A program made the position numbers and the translations under genes. A DNA stretch of 64,000 nucleotides from Chrysoperla carnea (lineage: Eukaryota > Arthropoda > Insecta > Neuroptera > Chrysopidae), in contig NC_058338.1 of NCBI RefSeq assembly GCF_905475395.1, forward strand, positions 92,675,435 to 92,739,434, given 5' to 3'. Positions 1 through 11,003 of the stretch are shown piece by piece. Below the pieces are notes generated by a model, which was not told where the DNA came from, made no database searches, and was given only the letters and a program-made list of their open reading frames with translations. The stretch's first letter is position 1. Each line of letters opens with the position of its first letter.

Positions 1-160
1 AACAAATGTAATTCCTTTTTCTTTAAATAAATTTCCTTTTGGAAAAACTATAAAAAAAATTCATTTTTATTTTTTATTGTTGCTCATTGTTACAATTTAT
101 CTCTAGCACTTGTAAATAAAGTTACCGTCGAGCGTCATCATGATGCCTTATATGTTTAGG

Positions 161-491
161 CTATGGAGGGTAGAGATAAGGAGAATAATCTCTGTAAATA
201 CAAATTTGTGGCGCTGCTGTAGCAAAAGAGTATTTTTTTAAAGAAAGTAATAAAAATAAGATAAAGATTTAATTAAATTGTTAGAGAAGGGTAGAGAAGT
301 TCACATCAAACACAAAGTAAAAAGAGTAAGATAAATATCTAAACAGGTTATTAGAGAAGGACAGAGAAGTACACGTCAAACACCTTTTGCTATACAACCG
401 CCATTCTGGTAAATTTTAGAACTGTTATTTGGACACTTTTTTACATTTGATTCTTATTTAAGATTGTTTTCCTTAGCTCTACCCTCCATAG
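161..491. mobile_element. MITE with CTATGGAGGGTAGAG inverted ends
   Basis: The left end CTATGGAGGGTAGAG is mirrored on the right as CTCTACCCTCCATAG. Both sides are flanked by TTTAGG (155-160 and 492-497), a probable 6-bp target duplication. Inside are two direct repeats built on TTAGAGAAGGNNAGAGAAGT (near 281 and 351). There is no coding capacity, so this is a short non-autonomous DNA transposon. The superfamily is not assigned. Confidence 0.75.
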
Positions 492-1252
492 TTTAGGTCT
501 TAACTGCAGGTTAAATTTTTTTAATTAGTTACTTATTTTAAAATTTTAGAAGGTTTAACAAAAATTAAATTAATTTTTTATTCGCGAGTGGTTGGTTTAT
601 GGTCGTACGGATTGTAAATTTTTTTAATTTAATGAGGAATTCAATATCAAGACATATTTTATTCTTAATATTGAAAAAAAAAAAAATTTGTAAACTTGAC
701 GAATATAATTTTGTTTTTCGTATGTTTCGCATTACTCTGTTATAGATCGAAATAACTCGAGAACAACCAGTTTATACCGAATGAAAAATAGTAATAAATA
801 TTTATGACAAAGCGTATTTTGAATACTTTTAGTAAAATTTGAAAATAATGTTACATCACAAAAGGAATATAAAGAAGGCCAACTTGCCAAAACTTTTGAA
901 CTAATTTTACCATTTCCCCTTCTTCGAAAGTATTGTCCTGTCCATTGACATTATAGTACATAGACTAAGCATCGCCTATCTTTCCATGCAGCGAGAGGCG
1001 TGCCAACTTCTGAGGCAATTGCTTGGGTCAGCTAGAGACATTTATCACAAAAATACATTTATCAAAATAATATAGGGACATTTATCAACAAGTATACATT
1101 GAATGTCAAATTTTGATATCACAAAATGTACATCGTTATTTCAATGAACTTTTTCGATTTTTGACTTTAAAAAATACTTATCACGTACACAATTTCATAG
1201 AATCTACAATGGATTTAACCTAAGTAATTACCTCAGATGTTGGCACGCTTAA
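492..1252. other. Intergenic, no feature recognised
   Basis: AT-rich sequence with A/T runs. I see no open frame with protein-like composition, no RNA gene and no repeat shared with the rest of the window. Confidence 0.4.
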
Positions 1253-1645
1253 AGTGCCCCACACACATTCAACTTCGTTGACAACCATAGTTAACAACCA
1301 AGTTGAATTTGTTTGGCACACACGTACCAACCAAGTTGACAATTTTAATATCAAAATTATTTTTCCAAAGATTTCGTGATTATAACATAATGGAATGGAA
1401 TCTCTCTATAGAGTTGAATATTTTAATTACTATATGTGGACTATTTTACTTGTTAAACTTCCATTTTCGAATGTTAAATGGAAGTTCATAGAATTATTAT
1501 GAATCTTGTACAATGTTGAATATAATTTTTGATTTAAATCAACATAGTTGGCAACATGAAATTTCAACCATCAACATATCCACACACGTTCAACTTGATT
1601 GTCAATATTACGTATTGTCAACTAAGTTGAATGTGTGTGGAGCGC
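1253..1645. mobile_element. TTAA-flanked MITE with CCACACACATTCAACTT ends
   Basis: The left end GTGCCCCACACACATTCAAC and the complement of the right end GCGCTCCACACACATTCAAC match. TTAA sits directly outside on both sides (1249-1252 and 1646-1649), a TSD typical of piggyBac-like or Kolobok-like elements. Related motifs (CAACCAAGTTGA, CAACTTGATTG) recur inward, making subterminal repeats. The 62-aa open frame inside is not protein-like. Confidence 0.75.
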
Positions 1646-1649
1646 TTAA

Positions 1650-2587
1650 AATCATTTAACGCTCTGTTTATGTAACTATAATGTCAATGGTCCTGTCACA
1701 AGTATTTTTAAAGAAAAATTATACATTGTAAATCAAACATCCAAATTGGTCCAGCTTTTGTTATAAGGATCAACCAAAAAAAAAAACCACCACCAATAAA
1801 AATTTTATATTAAAATAAATAAATAATCGCTAATTTACTAAATCGAAATTAATTAATTAATTGATTATTAACTATAATTAAATTAATGTAAATATATTGA
1901 TTTTAATTCGTTCCAAAAGAAAAAAAAACACAACAAAAAAAGGATAATTATTTATTTTATTAGTTTATATGTTGTTTGTTAGGTCAAGGACAAATAACAA
2001 TAAGAATTTTCATGCATGCTAAAGAACAAAACATTAATAATTATTAAATATTAAAAATTATAATTAATTACCATTAGCATTTCTTTGATGAAGAGCTTCC
2101 ATTATTAGCATTATCAGACACATGTATGTTTGTTCTTAAAAAAGCATTGCCTCCCTTAGTTATTTTAAACCAAAAATTTTCTTTTTTTTGTCATGGAAAA
2201 TGACTCTCGATTATGTATCAAACATGTAATAGGGCATTGCGAAAACTGATTTGATTGAGAGACATCTCGTTATATTTTGTGTAAATATATGTTTAGAGAG
2301 GAGGCGAAGTGCAATTTTCCAACGTTTTCACATACTATATTAATCAATAATATTATTATTATTATACGGTTAAGGAGACTATATAGGATTTAACATATTC
2401 TGCAAGGAATTCTCAGGAAGCTAAGAAATCAATTTAAATAATAATAAAAATATTAATAAAAAAAAAATTTCTTACATTTGGAAAATGAAAAAGCTAGGGA
2501 ATCATTTTTTATTTTCCTCTTTCTGAAAAATAAATATATATCATTATTCTAGAATGAAAATTCCCTTTTCAATTTTGTTTTTATATA
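1650..2587. other. AT-rich intergenic DNA, nothing recognised
   Basis: Long A and T runs and AAT microsatellite-like stretches. No gene or repeat family supported. Confidence 0.4.
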
Positions 2588-3122
2588 TCATGTATATATG
2601 AAATATATCAAGGTATACTAAGTTTAGTCCCAAGTTTATGACGCTTAAAAATATTGATGTTGGTGAACAAAATTTTGGTATAGGTGTTCATAAAATCCCA
2701 TAGACATATATAACATATAGATAGAGGATCCCATGCATTGAATTTGAGATATATAGATATACACTAGAACTAAAAAATATATAGAGACCTCTATATGACG
2801 ATTAAATTGATTGGTTTTATTTAGTTCCCAGGCACTCATTCTTAGGCGCTGTTTTACGCCATAAATTTTATTTTACGACATCTAGATCCTCTACACAGTT
2901 ATATAGAGATCAGTATAAATCCATTTCCGGTTGTCTAAGCTTATTTTTAAAGCGCGTTCAGGACGTAAAAAATGAGGTTAGTTAGGTTGGTAAATGACCA
3001 ACTTAGATTTTGACCCAACTTGTAAACCGTTAGAGATAGAACAAAAGTTTAAATATAAAAACTGTTTCTTATAAAAAATTAACAACTTTTGTTTGAAAAA
3101 TTTTTTCGTAAACATCACTGAT
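2588..3122 (-). repeat. Interspersed repeat family R1, copy A (interrupted)
   Basis: Shares with five other places in the window the block reading, on its sense strand, TGAACACCTATACCAAAATT ... AAACTTAGTATACC, plus the block GTAAACCGTTAGAGATAGAA. Here the two conserved blocks (2588-2700 and 2915-3122) are separated by about 215 bp of unrelated AT-rich DNA, so the copy is probably split by an insertion. Class unknown; no coding capacity is seen. Confidence 0.7.
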
Positions 3123-3936
3123 CCAATATGTTGGTATGTATTATATGGGAATATCAGTTACGAGTGACTATCTTTCTTTACTTACATGACTTAAAAAAAA
3201 ACAAACAATTGCTATTAATAAAATTTCTTTTGAATTGAGTCTGCAGGGACATGTTAGAAACAAATTGATATAGTTTCATGCAGTAAGAGTGTTTCAAAAA
3301 TTTGTTAATAATTTGATGAACGTAAAATGAGGGTAGATCACAAGCATTTCAGTGGGTATAATTTTAAATGATTGTGACTGTAATATTATGTAGTCTCCTT
3401 AAATGTTTCAAGTTTCAAGCATGTAAAAAAACGCTTAAAACATTTTTTACCTATTAGAATTACTTTTGAACGGAAGTTTGTTAACATGCAACCAGAAGTA
3501 TATATGAAATATTTATGAAAGATCGATACAATTTGGATGTTTATGATGTCATACTGAAAGTCGATGACCGATTTTCTATAAATTTTTCATATCTCGCAAT
3601 TTAATCACATTTCTGTGGGACCTTCGTTAATTATTAAGCTATAACCCTGTATTTATTTCTTCAAACTTGCATTTAAGTTGCAGATCATTTCAGATTCGTT
3701 TTAGAGAGAAAAAAAGAGTTTGTTGCATTTCCGATTTAACCGGAAATGGATAAAACATTGATTTTTTAAAAAGCACTTTTTTTTTTTTAAATTTTTATGG
3801 TGTTTTCTATCCATAGAGGTGAAGGGTGAAAATGTAGCCTTGGAAAATAGAATACAAGTCTTACAGTCATATCGTTATAAATTTTCGTGATGTACATAAA
3901 TTTCCGTACGACCTAGGAGATTAAATTTTAAATAAA
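3123..3936. other. Probable repeat-derived flank of copy B
   Basis: No gene is visible. The sequence near 3790-3930 runs into repeat R1 copy B without a clear edge and may be part of a larger unit of that family. A T run lies at 3779-3789. Confidence 0.35.
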
Positions 3937-4617
3937 AACAAGTGAAAACAAACAATTGACTGAGTTAATTGTTGAAATACCATGTATAGGCAGTGTTGAT
4001 AACTCTGTCACATTTCACATACATACATATCTGACATATTTAACTGATATTCTCATATAATGCGCAAGTGTTGATGCGCAATCGTTGGTTTTTTTTGACG
4101 TCATGTAAATAACAAAAGATATTCACTTTGATATTCCTATATTAATACATACTATAAAATTTGTACCTAATTAACGCCCTCGTGGGTAAACAGTGATGTT
4201 TACAAAAAAATGTTTCAAACAAAAGTTGTTTATTTTTTTGCAAGGAACATTTTTTACATTTAAACTTTTATTCTATCTCTAACGGTTTACAAGATGGGTA
4301 CTACGGACCCATGACCCAATTGACCCATGTTGCTCATTTACGAACTTGACCTCACTTTTTACGTCCTTAGCACGCTGTAAAAATTTCAGCTTGATATCTC
4401 TTTTCGTTTTTGAGTAATCGTGACCACAGACGGACGGACGGACGGCCGGACGGACGGCCGGACGGCCGGACGGACGGACAACCGGAAATGGATTAATTAG
4501 GTGATTTTATGAACACCTATACCAATTTTTTTTTTGTAGCATCAATATTTTTAAGCGTTACAAACTTGGGACTAAACTTATAATACTATGTATATTTCAT
4601 ATATACATGGTATAAAA
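3937..4617 (+). repeat. Interspersed repeat family R1, copy B (most complete)
   Basis: Begins around GTGAAAACAAACAATTGACT, as copy E does, and ends at the ATATACATGGTATAAAAA block shared by several copies. It holds a GC-rich CGGACGG tract at 4431-4480. With copies at about 2588 (-), 6712 (-), 39331 (-), 46968 (+) and 60250 (-), it is the commonest repeat of the window. Helitron or SINE/LINE-tail origin are both possible; none is shown. Confidence 0.75.
4431..4480. repeat. CGGA/CGGCCGGA simple-repeat tract
   Basis: About 50 bp of CGGACGG and GGCCGGA units, strongly GC-rich against an AT-rich background, inside R1 copy B. Copy E carries a degenerate ACAGACAG version at the same place, so this is a variable microsatellite of that family. 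Confidence 0.85.
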
Positions 4618-4986
4618 AGTAATAAATAGTGTGTATTAGAAAAAAATATTATACAAGTTAGATTCGAACCCACAACACCTTCTAAATCGATTCTCAAAAA
4701 ATAGAAATACATTCATACACAATACAAAATGCTGAGAAAGATAAAAATATAATGGCCACGAAAATAGTAAAAACAAACTTTAAAAAGAGATCGATTACAT
4801 GGTTATTGTATAATACTCTCTCTTTTTTACTCAAATAGTGCATTAATTGCAATTATTTGTTTTTCTTTTACATTTTAATTTAACATTAAACATGTGCGAA
4901 ATGTAATCGAAAATAAATATAACCTTAAATATTTAATTTATAAAAAATAGTAATTAGTTTATTTTAAATTGTACGATTATTCTAAA
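4618..4986. promoter_or_regulatory. Upstream region of the RRP40 gene
   Basis: Non-coding DNA between repeat R1 and the exosome gene, probably containing its promoter and short 5' leader. No TATA box or initiator can be assigned with confidence because the region is uniformly AT-rich. A tRNA B-box-like string occurs on the minus strand near 4662 without a usable A box. Confidence 0.35.
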
Positions 4987-5697
4987 ATGAAAGTTAAAAA
5001 CGAAGATATTGTAATACCGGGTGACATAATAAATGAAGATTGTTTAAAAATTGACAAAAAAATGAAAATAATCATCGGACCAGGTTTGAAGAAAGTTGGA
5101 AATGAAATATTCATAACAAATTCTGGTATACTTCGTAAAAAAAACCCAAATACATTTTGGGTAGATTTCTATCAAAGGCGTTATGTTCCTGCCAAAGGTG
5201 AATCCATACTTGGAGTCGTTACAAATAAATCATCAGAAGCATTAAAATTAGATATTGGTGCAAGTGAACAAGCAAGTTTATCCTTTCTAGCATTTGAAGG
5301 GGCTTCTAAAAAGTATAAACCTGAAGTTGCTGTTGGTGATGTAATTTATGGACGATTATTAGCCGCTGGTTCGGATGTAGAACCAGAATTAGTTTGTATT
5401 GATCATAATTTTAAATCGGATCGATTTGGTGTGTTGAAAGATGGATTTATATTTAATTGTAGTTTAAATGTTGTGTATAAGATTTTAAATTCAAGTTGTC
5501 CGTTGTTACAACTTTTGGGAAAGGAAATTAAACATGAAATTGTAGTTGGATTGAATGGAAAAGTTTGGGTGAAAGCGAATAATTGTGAGGATACGTTAGC
5601 AATTGCTAACGCTGTACTTAAATGTGAATTTCTGAGTAATTCTGAAATTCGGACGATGTGTAATGAAGTATTAAATTGTTTAAAAGGAATGTCATAA
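4987..5697 (+). CDS. EXOSC3: Exosome complex component RRP40 (EXOSC3)
   Basis: A complete single-exon frame of 236 residues. RRP40 is one of three S1/KH cap subunits of the RNA exosome, the nuclear and cytoplasmic 3'-5' RNA degradation and processing complex; it binds RNA and is not itself catalytic. What I see: an N-terminal beta domain (MKVKNEDIVIPGD), a central S1-like fold (about residues 60-145, including GVVTNKSSEALKLDIG and VGDVIYGRL), and a C-terminal KH region with the family motif GLNGKVWVKA near residue 190. Length is close to the usual 235-275. The frame stays open back to a TTG at 4969, but the ATG at 4987 is the natural start because it gives the expected N terminus. AATAAA follows 57 bp after the stop. 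No introns or disabling changes are seen. Its neighbours are repeats, so context adds nothing. Confidence 0.95.
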   Translation: MKVKNEDIVIPGDIINEDCLKIDKKMKIIIGPGLKKVGNEIFITNSGILRKKNPNTFWVDFYQRRYVPAKGESILGVVTNKSSEALKLDIGASEQASLSFLAFEGASKKYKPEVAVGDVIYGRLLAAGSDVEPELVCIDHNFKSDRFGVLKDGFIFNCSLNVVYKILNSSCPLLQLLGKEIKHEIVVGLNGKVWVKANNCEDTLAIANAVLKCEFLSNSEIRTMCNEVLNCLKGMS

Positions 5698-5754
5698 GTA
5701 AATTCTATTTGCTTTGAAATTTTAAGTGTATGGATTTTTTATTATTTAAAACTC

Positions 5755-5760
5755 AATAAA
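5755..5760 (+). terminator. Polyadenylation signal of RRP40
   Basis: AATAAA located 57 bp downstream of the RRP40 stop codon in otherwise non-coding DNA; the spacing is right for a short 3' UTR. Confidence 0.7.
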
Positions 5761-6059
5761 ACTATTTCTGAAATTAAATCAATGAACATTTCTTTCTTTA
5801 CCTCCTACTTTCAATTTGTTTCTAATTTTTTTGCCAAGAGTTTATTTTTTAAACCAAATATGTTTAATAGTTTCTGAGCTAACGAATATCTCTCTCAAAA
5901 TTTGCTTAGCGAAATTCAACCAAAGGTAGTCAAAAATGTTGATTAACGTGAGAATCATTAAAATTGGCTCACGTGTTTGGCCGCTAGAGCTACTGCTGAA
6001 AATGAAAGTCAAGGCACTACGCATGGTAAATGGGGTATCATTGAATAGATATTTGAAAA

Positions 6060-6345
6060 TAAAATAATAAATTTAAATAATCAAAAAACCCGATTGCGTT
6101 TAATAAAATCTGAAAAGAAAAAACAAATTTACGTAGCGAACAGTCGGGCCCATTAAAATCTAAACCGGCTTAACTCATATTTTCCCAATAATGGATCTTG
6201 ACCACAGATTATAGTTTTTAATTTAAAAATTATAATCTCTGATCCCGACTGTTAAATTCGTTATGTAAACTGAACTTGTTTTTTTTTTCTTTTCAGTTTT
6301 TATTTAACGCAGTCGGGTTTTTTGATTTTTTAAATTTATTTTTTA
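6060..6345. mobile_element. Imperfect inverted-repeat element
   Basis: The left arm contains TCAAAAAACCCGATTGCGTT and the right arm AACGCAGTCGGGTTTTTTGA. A second pair of complementary blocks (ACAGTCGGG and CCCGACTGT) lies further in. The arms of about 85 bp enclose about 100 bp. Likely a MITE or other foldback element. No clear target duplication was found. Confidence 0.65.
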
Positions 6346-6441
6346 TTAGACATAGTAACAATTTTTTTACCTTTTAAGAATACCTCTTTCAACAAAAAAA
6401 ATTAACAATTAAAAATTTTCAAGCTTATTATACCCTGTTTA

Positions 6442-6707
6442 CAGTGGAACCTCGATAACTCGAACCTCGTTAAGTCGTAATTCTCCATAAGTCGAAAAAA
6501 AATGCCATTCGCTTCCGCTGAACCCCTAAATACTCGATATCTCGAATTATATTGTCTTTGAAACTCAAACAAAATGTTATTTCCCTGTGAGCTATTAATA
6601 GAACAAATTTGTACATACTCTGTAAAATATAATTACGTCTTTTAGCAATTAAATCCTCTGTATCTCGAACTATTTGTTTTAAGGCTCGAGTTATCGAAGT
6701 TCCACTG
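6442..6707. mobile_element. TA-flanked MITE, pogo/mariner-like ends (family P1)
   Basis: Ends CAGTGGAACCTCGATAACTC and its imperfect complement (GAGTTATCGAAGTTCCACTG), each directly next to TA (6440-6441 and 6708-6709). These are features of Tc1/mariner/pogo transposons. The 266-bp body repeats the theme in short blocks (CTCGATATCTCGAA, CTGTATCTCGAAC). Non-coding. Confidence 0.8.
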
Positions 6708-6711
6708 TATA

Positions 6712-7140
6712 TGATATTTATGTCAAGATATACTAATTTCAGTCCAGGATTTGTAACACCTAGAATTATTGAATATACAATCAAAATTTTGGTATAGGAG
6801 TTCATAAAATCACCTAATTATTCCATAGCGTGCTTAAGACGTAAAAAATGAGTTCGTAAATGAGCAACATAGGTCAATTGGATCTTGTAAACCGTTAAAT
6901 ATAGAACAAAAGTTTAAAATTAAAAAATGTTCCTTATAAAAAAATTAAATAACATTTGTTTGTAACATGGCAAAAGTTTGTTGTCCATTTTCTGCAAAAC
7001 TATAAACGATAGATAGTTGAAAATTTGCAGGTAAATTCAACTAGTGGTCTTGTGAAAGGTTTTCGATGACAGTCAGCACCTTTTATACAGGGTATTCAAC
7101 AATTAACCTAGTCAATTGTTTTTTTACTTATTTTTCCAAG
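6712..7140 (-). repeat. Interspersed repeat family R1, copy C
   Basis: Diverged minus-strand copy that starts 3-4 bp after the adjacent MITE. It has the AAAATTTTGGTATAGG and GAGCAACATAGGTCAATTGG blocks and a second part (AAACTATAAACGATAGATAG) shared with copy D. Confidence 0.7.
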
Positions 7141-9469
7141 GAAATGTTTTTGAGAATATTTTTTCGAGTGATCTATAAGTATAAGCAGTAAGAGGAAAAG
7201 GTAAAATAGAAAAAAATAAAAACCAGAAATAAATTGCTTTATATTTTTATTAAAAGGAAATTGTATTACATTTTTTTGTATGTACTTTTATTAAAATTTT
7301 ATATATTAATAGGTACGTAAGTTAAATTTAATGGCATCATATGAAATGAATTAATTCAAAATAGATAACAATTATTAATAATTAATTATTGTATGGTAAA
7401 AATTAAATTTACAATGAGATATTAATACCATATCTTTTTTTTTTTTTTTATTTACCAATAAAATAAAAACAATAATAATATTTAATATGATCCAATTATT
7501 TACTTTATTTGGTTAATTAATTGTTTTTATAATTTTTGTTAAATAAATTGAATGGATATTTATGTACATAATTACAATATCAATGAAAAAATGTCCATAA
7601 TATCGCGTTGATCGTATAAATTTAATCGGTATCGAATATCCAATTAGTTTCTAGAAAAAAATTAGAAGATAGTCATAAAAAATTCGATACTTTCTATATA
7701 ATTTATTCCAAATCCTGTTAGAAATACAATAAATAATCTAATTAGGAATGTACTCTCCTTACAATGGCTCTTTGTCCTAAAATTATTTTATTGCTTCTAA
7801 ACACGTTCGTTATCGAACCAAAACATCGTATGAAATGAATTTTTGGATAACATCAATAACTACGAAAATATGAACGATTTAAATGTACAAATAAAAAGAA
7901 AGGAAAATAATACGCGGTGACGTCATAACTTGCAATTGTCATAGAGACTACAAATTAAAAGTTGTTTTGCAAGAATAAGATAGAAAAAAATAATATAATT
8001 GCTTATATATTTTATATTAATCAATCGATTTTAATTTTGATTTCAGATTTTGTCATATATTCTCGCACATTGAAATCGACATCAGGAAAAAGGCCTATTA
8101 TGTCATCTGCACGAAATAACTTTTAAAATTACTTAATGATTTTCCGGTATTCCGATTTTTTTTAGAAATAGATAGAAATTAGAATAGATAGAAAGCCGCA
8201 CGCACAAAAAGTTATCGTCATTAACGTAACTAATATCTCAAACAAAACTCTAATTAGATCTTGAATTGGATTACTATTCAGATTTGATCAAAATTGTATA
8301 GAATGTATCGTGAATCTTATTCTTTTTTTTTCTAACATTTTTCCTAAAAGCTAAAAATTATGCAATGTCGGTTGAATACATATGGTCAACACTTGGACTA
8401 TAATAATTATAATCGGCGAATATTTACAATTCACAAAAGAAACAACATTGAGTTCAGAAAAATATTACAAATGAAAGTATATAATAGGGGATAAGAAAAG
8501 GATTAAATAATTACATCTCATTTATCGATCGATTCGAATTATTATAAATTATTTATAAAACATAGAAAAAAAAAGAAAAAATAAAATAAAAACGTCGTAA
8601 AAAAAGTGAAATTTGTTCAACTTTAATGTTATCAGATTCGAGTTCGCGAAATTTTCGAATGAAATGCAATATAAAAGTCGAAGAATTATTATAAGTTTGT
8701 GATTTTAGAATAATTTTTTGTTTCTAAATAATATTTACTAAGGCTAATTTTATACGCAATTTAGGCACAAATTTCTAAAGCAAAAAAATATAGACAAACG
8801 ATATGTTTTTTTTTTCATCTAAATTTCTTTTTAAATCGAATACCCGTGAGCGGTTTGTTTTTGTTTTTTTTAATAAACAAGAATATATTTTTTATTATAT
8901 AAATCTAAAATCACATACTTAATTTCGAGTTAGAAATAAAAATAGATAAATTTAAATCTTTGGTACTATACACAATTAGTGTACAATACTTATACACTAT
9001 AGAATCAGCCTCATTCACAATATTAATTCGATATAAAATTCGCAGAACTTGTGCTTTCTATCCAAAATTGATTTCCTAGTTTGAAAGTCTAGGTTATTTT
9101 AAGTTAGTAGCTTGCTCTTTAATCCAGTTTACAGCATCGGTTGCAAAAAGGGATTCAAATTATGTTTTTAGAACGGAATATCATGTCAAATGTTGGAAAA
9201 GGGTTGAGGTGAATCAGTTTTATCGAAATTTCGGGCTTCTAGTCCAGTACCTTTATACATTAGAGATTGCGTCGTTATGATGGTGATCCAATGAATAATC
9301 CAAGTTTTTAAGCTCGAGCGCCGAACACAACTTTGTCAATAAAAAAAAACTCCGTAAAGAATTCGGCATTTTTCGAGATTTACGAGGAGTTAGGAAGAAT
9401 CAGGGTCAAAATTTATTCAGAACCACAGAATATTGCAAAAAATGGTTAGAAAAAACGATAAACTTTGAA
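7141..9469. other. AT-rich intergenic DNA, nothing recognised
   Basis: More than 2 kb with homopolymer runs and no coding-like frame, RNA gene or inverted-repeat element that I can support. Confidence 0.4.
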
Positions 9470-9860
9470 AAGGTTTATCTCGGAAATTTTTGGGTCTACA
9501 GAGACAATTCTAGTCTTATATTGTAGAAAATTTAGTCTACTAAAATTCTGAAAAAAATACTATCAAAAAATAAGTAAAATCTGGAAAAAAACTAAATTTC
9601 CCCGGTTTTCGAATTATTACTAAGTTACGCTCGGCGTAAATCTCGCTCGGCGAGGTCACAAATTACACAAAATAAACAAGTCTGCAAAAAATCAGAACTA
9701 CCGAATTTAACGCAAGCTCTAATGTATAAAGTTAAGTTGATAAATTTTGAATGGTTTTATCTCGGAAATTATTAGGTCTACAGAGACAATTCTAGTCTCA
9801 TATGGTAGCAAATTTAGTTTACTTTAAAAGCGTCCTAAAAAAAGTATTATCAAAAACTAG
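9470..9860 (+). repeat. Two diverged direct repeats
   Basis: The block around 9470-9590 (GGTTTATCTCGGAAATTTTT, GTCTACAGAGACAATTCTAG) recurs at about 9755-9860 with substitutions. AACAAGTCTGCAAAAAATC follows the first copy and a similar ACAAGTCTGCCAAAAATC lies near 9962. The spacing is roughly 275-285 bp. A decayed satellite-like array or a duplicated repeat unit. Confidence 0.6.
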
Positions 9861-10807
9861 TTCCTTAAGATTATAATCGCCAAAATTTGACAAAAAAAGA
9901 GGAAATTTTTACGTTTTTTTTTTTTCATTTTATTGGATTATTTATTGGACCAACATCATATACAAGTCTGCCAAAAATCAAAACTGGATTTGAACAAAAA
10001 AAACCATTGTATGCATCAGATATCTCTAAACCTACTTTCTTTTGTTTCGGGAACCACAAAGCACATGACGTGGAAGATGGTACCCGTTTTTATAAATCAA
10101 CCAACTCCATAAAACAAAATTTGTTTCAGATTCTAAAGGCTATACCGAGAAGCCTCTATACTTCGACGGGTGGGATAAAATCTGACGTAAGCACTTAAAA
10201 TCCACCCTCTCCCATTTAATGCAAAAAACGAGTGTTTAATTTAATTCTCAGTATTTTCAACCAAGGTACTAAACAAATTTTCTGATATAAATTACTCCAC
10301 TATTGTATTTATTTTTCCGTTTGTTGAAAATAAATATTGTATTCTAAGCTGACCTACAAATTTTATATCCAATTAAAAATGTGGAAGAGGCTAATTATTT
10401 TTAATAATACTGAATAAAAGTTAATTAATTGTATTAATTAATGTGACATCATTAATTTATTAAATTTGTAGATAGGTTTTTTGTTTTTGAACAACCTAAA
10501 ATGCCATTTACAGAAAAAAATAATATCAAAATAGCCTAACTTTTAACCTGGAGTTTTAATAAGAGGTTGATGCTTCAGGCTACTATCATTTTTTTTCAGT
10601 TTAAACATAATATTAAATGTAAGTAGGAGTTAAAATACATGTTATAAACATAATATCTTGTTTAAAGTGAGTTAAGTTAGTCATATTTGACTTAAAAAAT
10701 ATTGGCGTAATTTGCTTTTAAATAATTATACAGTGCTTTTATTTAAAAAATAATTATACAATTAAAATTAATGATACCTACTTATAAAATAACAGAAAAT
10801 CTACAAG
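9861..10807. other. Intergenic, no supported gene
   Basis: Contains a 103-codon open frame (9887-10198) that starts at a non-ATG codon, begins with a Phe-rich run from poly-T and overlaps the repeat next to it. I do not accept it as a gene. Nothing else is seen. Confidence 0.4.
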
Positions 10808-11003
10808 ATCTTGGTGGAAAAAATATTTGAAGAAAGAATGAGTCTTAAGAAGTATTAGAAACTCTGAAAAAGGCTTAGGACATTAGACAGTCAAAAAACG
10901 TTGAGAAATTCAGAGTTGTTCAGAGTTCCTAAGGCTTTTTCAGAATATTCTTTCCTAAATTCCTAAGACTTATTTTTTCTTCAAATATTTTTTCCATCAA
11001 GAG
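10808..11003. mobile_element. Foldback MITE family M1, copy 1
   Basis: Ends CTTGGTGGAAAAAATATTTG and TTTTTTCCATCAAG, with subterminal AAGACTTATT / AATGAGTCTT blocks. It matches copies 2 (16450) and 3 (21567) along its length, including AAAACGTTGAGAAATTCAGA. This copy is the most mutated at its tips. Confidence 0.8.

Noticed and set aside
4640..4760. tRNA-like B box GGTTCGAATC on the minus strand
   Set aside because: No A box, no cloverleaf and wrong spacing; at best a worn tRNA-derived SINE piece.
4969..4986. Six extra N-terminal codons for RRP40
   Set aside because: They would need a TTG start; the ATG at 4987 gives the normal N-terminus.
9887..10198. 103-codon open frame on the plus strand
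   Set aside because: It starts at a non-ATG codon, opens with a Phe run from poly-T and overlaps a diverged direct repeat; no protein-like pattern.
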